Shown here: positions 31,455 to 35,126 of the stretch, one piece after another
How positions within the stretch are numbered: the first letter of the stretch is position 1
Layout: each line of letters starts with the position of its first letter
Assembly: GCA_944415425.1 (NCBI GenBank)
Contig: CALYBP010000017.1
Coordinates: forward strand, 1 to 35,126
Direction: 5' to 3'
Source: an uncultured Ruminococcus sp.
GTDB lineage: Bacteria > Bacillota > Clostridia > Oscillospirales > Acutalibacteraceae
DNA length: 35,126 nt
The notes under the pieces: model-generated
What the model saw: the letters and a program-made list of their open reading frames with translations, nothing else
What the model was told of the DNA's origin: nothing
The model's database searches: none
Translations under genes and position numbers: made by a program

Positions 31455-31776
31455 GGTTCTTAGCTCCTTTCTTGTTTTTCTTCTCATCGACACACACAAT
31501 ACCACAAGTGTTTTGAGAAGTCCAGACAATATTTGAAGCCATTTTCGTGAAAGTTACGCCGGGGTGCGAAGATGTTTTTTCTCCCTGCCTGAGATACTGT
31601 ATCAGTTCCGACTTTGCGATTCTGTTTTCCCTGCCGACCTTCACAGCCGGGAGCTTTCCTTCCGCGATGAGCTTATACACCGTCTTGGTGCTGACGCGCA
31701 GAATCTGCGCCGTTTCTTTTACATTAAGTGCGGCGGGATAGCCGCAAAGTGATTTTGTGATTTCTTTTTTGGTCAT
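31414..31776 (-). CDS. xis: Excisionase-type helix-turn-helix protein
   Basis: The 120-residue protein has an AlpA/Xis-type winged helix. It reads LNVKETAQILRVSTKTVYKL, then IAEGKLPAVKVGRENRIAKS (about 17-56). The remaining 50 residues are basic and unstructured in appearance, and their coding overlaps the int start by 41 bp. AGGAGG precedes the ATG. Such proteins direct the integrase to excision and often regulate it. Confidence 0.85.
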   Translation of the reverse strand: MTKKEITKSLCGYPAALNVKETAQILRVSTKTVYKLIAEGKLPAVKVGRENRIAKSELIQYLRQGEKTSSHPGVTFTKMASNIVWTSQNTCGIVCVDEKKNKKGAKNHGSIKHPSCKRTA

Positions 31777-31787
31777 AGATTATCCTC

Positions 31788-33281
31788 CTACATATTCATT
31801 GTAAATTTCTGTTCCTCTGTTTCTTTTTCTTCCGCCGGTGTGTCATCACGGTGTGCAAGTTCCGAGACGATACCCACGGCAAGACCAATGAGAGCACCGG
31901 CATTGGCAGCGGCTTGCTGCGCCTCAATCCGCTTCCGGCGTTCCTCCGGATCCTCTGTATCGTTTTCTATTATCCTACCAGCTTCCAAAATACCACGGAT
32001 ACGATTACCGATAACAAGACCGCCGCCACTGATGTGCCGATCAGAATCTGCATAAACTTGCGATTCAGCCTGTCGATCGCCGTAGTTAAATTCTTGATTT
32101 CTTTGTCCATAGCCGAAGAGAGTTTCAAAATAAATTCTTCTTGATTCTTCCCAGCCTGTTCGGCGGATGCCTGCATCTCCTGCACCGTCATGCTGTTTTC
32201 CTCGATCAATGTTCTCACTGCTTTCTGATTTTCCGCTGTCAGTTTCGCAACTGTATTCTCCATATACGACACTTCGATTTCCTGAATCTCCTGAAAGCGG
32301 TCTTCCAGCTCTTTCTTGGTTGCCAGTTTGTCGATCATCCGATAGAGCGTCGGCTGAAAGGTTACGATCTGTTTTGCCAAATTGAGTTCCGTTGTTCTCT
32401 GCGTTACCGGTATCGCATAGACCACCGGCTGGTACGGCTGAAGTTCCAGTTCTGTTATGGCTTCGGCATTCTTCTGTATCAGCAAATCCACTGCACTGTT
32501 TTTCTGTGATTTGTTCTCTGAGTTGTAATTCATATTCTAAATTTCCTTTCCGATATTTTTCGTCGTGCAGTTTGATATCCCTGCACTTCATTCCGTTGGG
32601 ACAGGTGAACGTGATATATTTTCTCTCGTCTGTCCATGTGATTTGATAGCCGCGGCGGTTCATCTCAAGAATAAAGTTCGCACGGCTTCCGCATTTCTGC
32701 ATTGCTTTTTCGATGTCTGCCATCAGACGGAATTTCCAGCTTTGGCCTTTTGCCGCCGCACGGTATTCCCGGGAAGAAAGTTTTGCTCCTGATTCTTCAT
32801 AAGGCTTAAGCGTTGAAAGCCCGTGCCGCGAACAGATTTCATCGCTGATGCCCCGAAGGATTTTGAGCGTGTTCGGATTTTGTCTCAGCTTGTATCCGGT
32901 TTCAAAGCTCACCGAGTTGATGACAAAGTGAGAGTGAATGTGTTCGGCATCCGAGTGTGTTGTTACCAGCACCTCATAACCCGGCCACGCTTTTTCGGCA
33001 AACTCCAGGGCAACCTCGTGTGCTTTCTCAGCCGTGACTGATTCATCCGGAGAAAAGGACTGCACATACTGATAAAAATTGATGCCGTCTGTCTTTTTGT
33101 ACGCGCCTTTGGTTGCCATGAATTCCGTGAAGGCATTTTTACCATTGCAATTCACGCCGCCGACCAGGCTGCGTCCGCTTTGCCGGTCAAAGACTTTTTT
33201 GTCCTGCGTGCAGTAATCAATCACACCTTTCATTGCGCTCACGGTCTGTTTACTTTCCCGAATATAGGTCACCGTTGCCAT
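31788..33281 (-). CDS. Relaxase, MobA/VirD2 type (MOBP-like)
   Basis: The 497-residue protein has an N-terminal relaxase domain. Candidate catalytic tyrosines are near Tyr6 and Tyr23, and the metal-binding THSDAEHIHSHFVINSV motif has His109, 114, 116 and 118. It would nick oriT and lead the DNA strand into a recipient using a helper secretion system. Residues from about 250 to 437 are hydrophilic and low complexity (rich in G, S, R, D, N, E). They are encoded by DNA that also encodes a second protein in another frame. The last 60 residues include a hydrophobic stretch, ANAGALIGLAVGIVSEL. It overlaps mobC by 13 bp. Confidence 0.9.
   Translation of the reverse strand: MATVTYIRESKQTVSAMKGVIDYCTQDKKVFDRQSGRSLVGGVNCNGKNAFTEFMATKGAYKKTDGINFYQYVQSFSPDESVTAEKAHEVALEFAEKAWPGYEVLVTTHSDAEHIHSHFVINSVSFETGYKLRQNPNTLKILRGISDEICSRHGLSTLKPYEESGAKLSSREYRAAAKGQSWKFRLMADIEKAMQKCGSRANFILEMNRRGYQITWTDERKYITFTCPNGMKCRDIKLHDEKYRKGNLEYELQLREQITEKQCSGFADTEECRSHNRTGTSAVPAGGLCDTGNAENNGTQFGKTDRNLSADALSDDRQTGNQERAGRPLSGDSGNRSVVYGEYSCETDSGKSESSENIDRGKQHDGAGDAGIRRTGWEESRRIYFETLFGYGQRNQEFNYGDRQAESQVYADSDRHISGGGLVIGNRIRGILEAGRIIENDTEDPEERRKRIEAQQAAANAGALIGLAVGIVSELAHRDDTPAEEKETEEQKFTMNM
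31970..32533 (-). CDS. Coiled-coil, single-pass membrane protein nested inside the relaxase gene
   Basis: This 187-residue reading frame lies wholly within the relaxase gene, on the same strand in a different frame. Its ATG follows AAAGGA at about ten bases. After a polar start, residues 65-160 are heptad-like helix (KKELEDRFQEIQEIEVSYME and onward to DKEIKNLTTAIDRLNRKF). Residues 161-184 are one clear membrane helix (ILIGTSVAAVLLSVIVSVVF), with a three-residue tail. This ordered design is unlikely by chance in a shifted frame. The layout recalls ColE1 mobB inside mobA, whose product aids mobilization at the membrane. A similar role is inference. Confidence 0.72.
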   Translation of the reverse strand: MNYNSENKSQKNSAVDLLIQKNAEAITELELQPYQPVVYAIPVTQRTTELNLAKQIVTFQPTLYRMIDKLATKKELEDRFQEIQEIEVSYMENTVAKLTAENQKAVRTLIEENSMTVQEMQASAEQAGKNQEEFILKLSSAMDKEIKNLTTAIDRLNRKFMQILIGTSVAAVLLSVIVSVVFWKLVG

Positions 33282-33604
33282 TGCTTGTTCCTCACAATCT
33301 CAAGCAGAACATCGTAGATTTTCTTCTGCCCGTCGATGACATCCTGAAAATTATACGATGTGAAAGCGCCGGAATGAATTTTTGCCGCGATCTGATTGAT
33401 GTTGTTGCCGATGCGTTTGAGTTCAATCAGCAGAGGTTTTACATCTTCCGCAACATGAATCGGTGTTTCCAGTGACAGTGTCACCAGATAATCCGTTACA
33501 TTCCTGTTCGCTTTTGCGGCATTCTTTTGGATGCGTTCCTTTTCTTTTTGCGTTACACGTATGGTCAGCGTAGTATCCCGTCTTCTTTTATCTGCTGTAT
33601 TCAT
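33269..33604 (-). CDS. mobC: MobC-type relaxosome protein
   Basis: The 111-residue basic protein has an N-terminal ribbon-helix-helix-like start (TTLTIRVTQKEKERIQKNA). The MobC signature ELKRIGNNINQIAAKIHSG lies near residues 66-84. MobC proteins bind near oriT and help open the DNA for the relaxase. AAAGGA precedes the ATG. Its end overlaps the relaxase start by 13 bp, so the two are translationally coupled. The hairpin-rich stretch directly upstream is the natural place for oriT. Confidence 0.9.
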   Translation of the reverse strand: MNTADKRRRDTTLTIRVTQKEKERIQKNAAKANRNVTDYLVTLSLETPIHVAEDVKPLLIELKRIGNNINQIAAKIHSGAFTSYNFQDVIDGQKKIYDVLLEIVRNKQWQR

Positions 33605-33848
33605 AAATTACGATCCTTTCTGTTGTTTTGTAAGTGGGTCCGGGCTTCCGCCCGTTATTGTGCGAACGATTCGCGGCGGTCGGCGGACAGCCGGACGCTC
33701 TGCTTGCCCCGGACTAAAGTCCGGGAAATCCCGTAATCACAGGCATCTCCGTATCACGCCGAAATTCGCCCATATTCGGCGAAAGAGTTGCAGGCGGATG
33801 TGTTTCCCGCATATTCTTTTATTCTGCCTGAAACCGCCTTTATTCGGC
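33605..33848. other. Candidate oriT / control region with four hairpins
   Basis: The 244-bp gap between the RepA-like gene and mobC holds no gene. It has four perfect inverted repeats: 33641-33654 (CGGGC/GCCCG), 33662-33674 (GCGAA/TTCGC), 33708-33725 (CCCGGACT/AGTCCGGG) and 33758-33780 (GCCGAA/TTCGGC). TAAGTGGGTCC at 33631 partly resembles the TAAGTGCGCCC core of RSF1010-type nick sites. Position before mobC and density of hairpins fit oriT, but the nick site itself is inference. Confidence 0.5.
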
Positions 33849-34928
33849 TCACCGCGGCGTTTCAGTGACGCAAGGAACGAAAGGAACGCAATTTTCACCG
33901 CACGGCTGTTTTGCGTCATTTACGTCACTTTCGTCACCGTCAGAAGAAAAATAGGAAATATCCAGCAGTCTCTGCCCGTTGCTTCGGCGGTTTTCAAAGA
34001 AAACTCCCTGCTCTTCCAGTGAATATCGCCATCGGTTCATCATCTGCTTGAAGCCTTTTACCGATACCGATTTTCCGTAATAGGCGCTGAACTGATCAGC
34101 GAAGTCAGAGTTCGTTCCGCTGAAAGAAATTTTCTCTTTCATAAAAGCAATCAGACCGTTCATTTCCTCCGGCAGAATGAGCTGTGGACTTTCAAGGCTG
34201 TCTGACACAAGATTCCAGACACAAGTCTCCGGCGAGAGCTGAAGCTCCAGTTCACGATAGCCGGTATCGCGGCTTGCGCAGATGAGTGTTGCTCCTGCAG
34301 CGTTACGCCTGCTCTTGTCAAGAATAAACAGCGCGTCCATGGCACCGCTGATACCGGTCGTGCCGGACAACTTGTTCAGCGGATCGCTGTCGCCCTGCTT
34401 TCGCAGGTGATGCACAAGCAGAACGGAAATACCCAGTTCGTCCGCCAGCGCTTTGATCTGCCGCACTTCTTCATAGTCGTTGGCATAGGAAGTATCAGCG
34501 GTACGGTTTCGGATGATCTGAAAGGTATCGATCGCAACCAGAACGGTATCGGGATGCTCTGATACAAAATTACGGATCTGATCGTCAAGACCATCTGTCA
34601 GCGTTCCGGCGGCAACGGCAAAGAAAACATTGGGCGGAACCTCGTCGGTGATTTTGTTGAGACGTTCCTGAACACGGCGCAGAGGATCCTCCAGACACAA
34701 ATAAAGCGTGGTGCCTTTTTTCGTAGGCAGGTTCCAGATCTCTTCACCTTTTGCGATACGGATGCACAGGTCAAGCACCATCCAGGACTTGCCGATCTTC
34801 GGTGCACCGCCGAGCATGGACACACCCTGCGGCAACAGTGTTTCGACACAAAACCTGGTCGGTACAAGTCTCATGTCCATGAGTGTTTCACCGTCTATGA
34901 CAGTGAGTTTGTTTTTGGTTTCATTCAT
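33849..34928 (-). CDS. RepA-like AAA (RecA-fold) helicase/ATPase
   Basis: The 359-residue protein has the RecA-like fold of RSF1010 RepA-type hexameric helicases (AAA_25). Walker A is GAPKIGKS (41-48), Walker B is VLVAIDTFQI near 129-138, and LLVHHLRKQGD and LSGTTGISGAMDALFIL match the following motifs. The C-terminal 110 residues look like a winged-helix region. In mobilizable elements it would help replication of the transferred or excised circle. No primase or initiator is visible in the window. AAAGGA precedes the ATG at ten bases, within a large inverted repeat. Confidence 0.85.
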   Translation of the reverse strand: MNETKNKLTVIDGETLMDMRLVPTRFCVETLLPQGVSMLGGAPKIGKSWMVLDLCIRIAKGEEIWNLPTKKGTTLYLCLEDPLRRVQERLNKITDEVPPNVFFAVAAGTLTDGLDDQIRNFVSEHPDTVLVAIDTFQIIRNRTADTSYANDYEEVRQIKALADELGISVLLVHHLRKQGDSDPLNKLSGTTGISGAMDALFILDKSRRNAAGATLICASRDTGYRELELQLSPETCVWNLVSDSLESPQLILPEEMNGLIAFMKEKISFSGTNSDFADQFSAYYGKSVSVKGFKQMMNRWRYSLEEQGVFFENRRSNGQRLLDISYFSSDGDESDVNDAKQPCGENCVPFVPCVTETPR

Positions 34929-34939
34929 TTCAAACCAAT

Positions 34940-35019
34940 CCTTTCTGCAATATTTTCGGATACAAAAACTCCCGCCTTATAAAAAGTGGGAGCAGTATCC
35001 ATATTGCAAACAGAAAGGT
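34940..35019. repeat. 80-bp nested inverted repeat before the RepA-like gene
   Basis: Three nested arm pairs share one centre: CCTTTCTG with CAGAAAGG, CAATAT with ATATTG next to GGATAC with GTATCC, and CTCCC with GGGAG. On the minus strand the inner hairpin is followed by TTTTT like a terminator. The outer arm includes the CAGAAAGG that is the RepA-like gene's ribosome binding site. It could control replication by attenuation or serve as an initiator binding site. Confidence 0.7.
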
Positions 35020-35032
35020 TTTTTGATATAAT
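35004..35032 (+). promoter_or_regulatory. Rightward promoter with a strong ribosome binding site cut off by an IS
   Basis: TTGCAA (35004-35009), a 17-bp spacer and TATAAT (35027-35032) are followed by AAAGGAGG at 35041. A few bases later the IS3-family end begins. The only start codon available (GTG at 35055) reads five codons into the IS end and stops, so the real gene appears to be displaced. Confidence 0.6.
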
Positions 35033-35055
35033 ATCCGTGAAAAGGAGGCGTGAAG

Positions 35056-35126
35056 TGAACCCCAAAGTTTAGACAAATAAATATTAAATTTGAATAGAAT
35101 GAGTTCGGTATTGCACCGGGCTCATT
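35056..35126 (-). mobile_element. IS3-family insertion sequence, terminal part
   Basis: The sequence TGAACCCCAAAGTTTAGACA at 35056 resembles the terminal repeat of IS3-family (IS150-like) elements. It is followed, on the minus strand, by the end of an orfB-type transposase. The remainder lies outside the window. Confidence 0.75.
35084..35126 (-). CDS. IS3-family transposase OrfB, C-terminal end only
   Basis: The minus strand reads MSPVQYRTHSIQI and then TAA. It matches the usual end of IS3 OrfB proteins, where the M/T-S-P-V/I-x-YR segment closes the rve domain. Only these residues are inside the window, so intactness cannot be judged. Confidence 0.75.
   Translation of the reverse strand, partial: MSPVQYRTHSIQI

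Larger units (their letters stand above)
28321..35126. mobile_element. Integrative mobilizable element next to tRNA-Ser, right end outside window
   Basis: The stretch holds integrase, excisionase, relaxase, MobC and a RepA-like ATPase on the minus strand, pointing towards the tRNA. No type IV secretion genes are visible, so it would rely on a helper for transfer, as integrative mobilizable elements do. The mobilization genes look richer in GC than the host core genes, while the HEPN-like gene is AT-rich. The left attachment site is probably the tRNA 3' end. The right one was not seen and would lie beyond 35126. Confidence 0.65.

Overview
The window looks like a chromosome segment of a low-to-mid GC anaerobic Firmicute of the class Clostridia, most like a Ruminococcus or Oscillospiraceae relative. 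The evidence is the Firmicutes house-keeping gene order (phoH-ybeY-dgkA-era, yqzL-recO, ylxM-ffh-rpsP-khpA), an HPr with both His15 and Ser46, consensus sigma-A promoters with 17-bp spacers, strong AGGAGG ribosome binding sites, and a secreted protein with a dockerin-like calcium repeat. The species assignment is inference.

Layout. 1-6000 (minus strand): the start of an Asn/Gln-rich repeat protein, then alr-polA-low-molecular-weight phosphatase-rimI-tsaD in one overlapping run. 6335-6995: a secreted dockerin gene broken by two single-base losses in A-runs. 7348-8913 (plus): a PutP-type sodium/solute symporter. 9113-21804 (minus): a long series of core genes. Read in the direction of transcription it is phoH, ybeY, dgkA, era, HIT protein, GNAT acetyltransferase, yqzL, recO, mutS2, rimM, trmD, ptsH, uvrC, rsmD, coaD and a coiled-coil protein. 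It covers tRNA and rRNA modification, ribosome maturation, DNA repair, CoA synthesis and sugar-transport control. 22201-24493 (plus): ylxM-ffh-rpsP-khpA from a consensus promoter. 24741-26565: a divergent Crp/Fnr regulator facing a ferredoxin-cupin pair.

From 26593 the window becomes accessory. A 1080-bp IS481-like element (26593-27672) is followed by about 560 bp without a convincing gene, which holds a truncated 5' copy of a serine tRNA. The intact tRNA-Ser(CGA) lies at 28232-28320. Beyond it lies an integrative mobilizable element that runs off the right edge. It carries a HEPN/Abi-like gene placed directly behind the tRNA terminator, a small decayed gene, an HTH protein, a tyrosine integrase, an excisionase, a MobA/VirD2-type relaxase, MobC, a hairpin-rich oriT candidate and a RepA-like AAA ATPase. 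A second, IS3-family element begins at 35056 and appears to have landed directly behind a promoter and ribosome binding site.

The most unusual item is a 187-codon gene (31970-32533) nested entirely inside the relaxase gene in another frame. It encodes a predicted coiled-coil protein with one C-terminal membrane helix. The layout recalls mobB inside mobA of ColE1-type plasmids, here in a Firmicutes integrative element. No CRISPR array, rRNA or recognisable riboswitch was seen.
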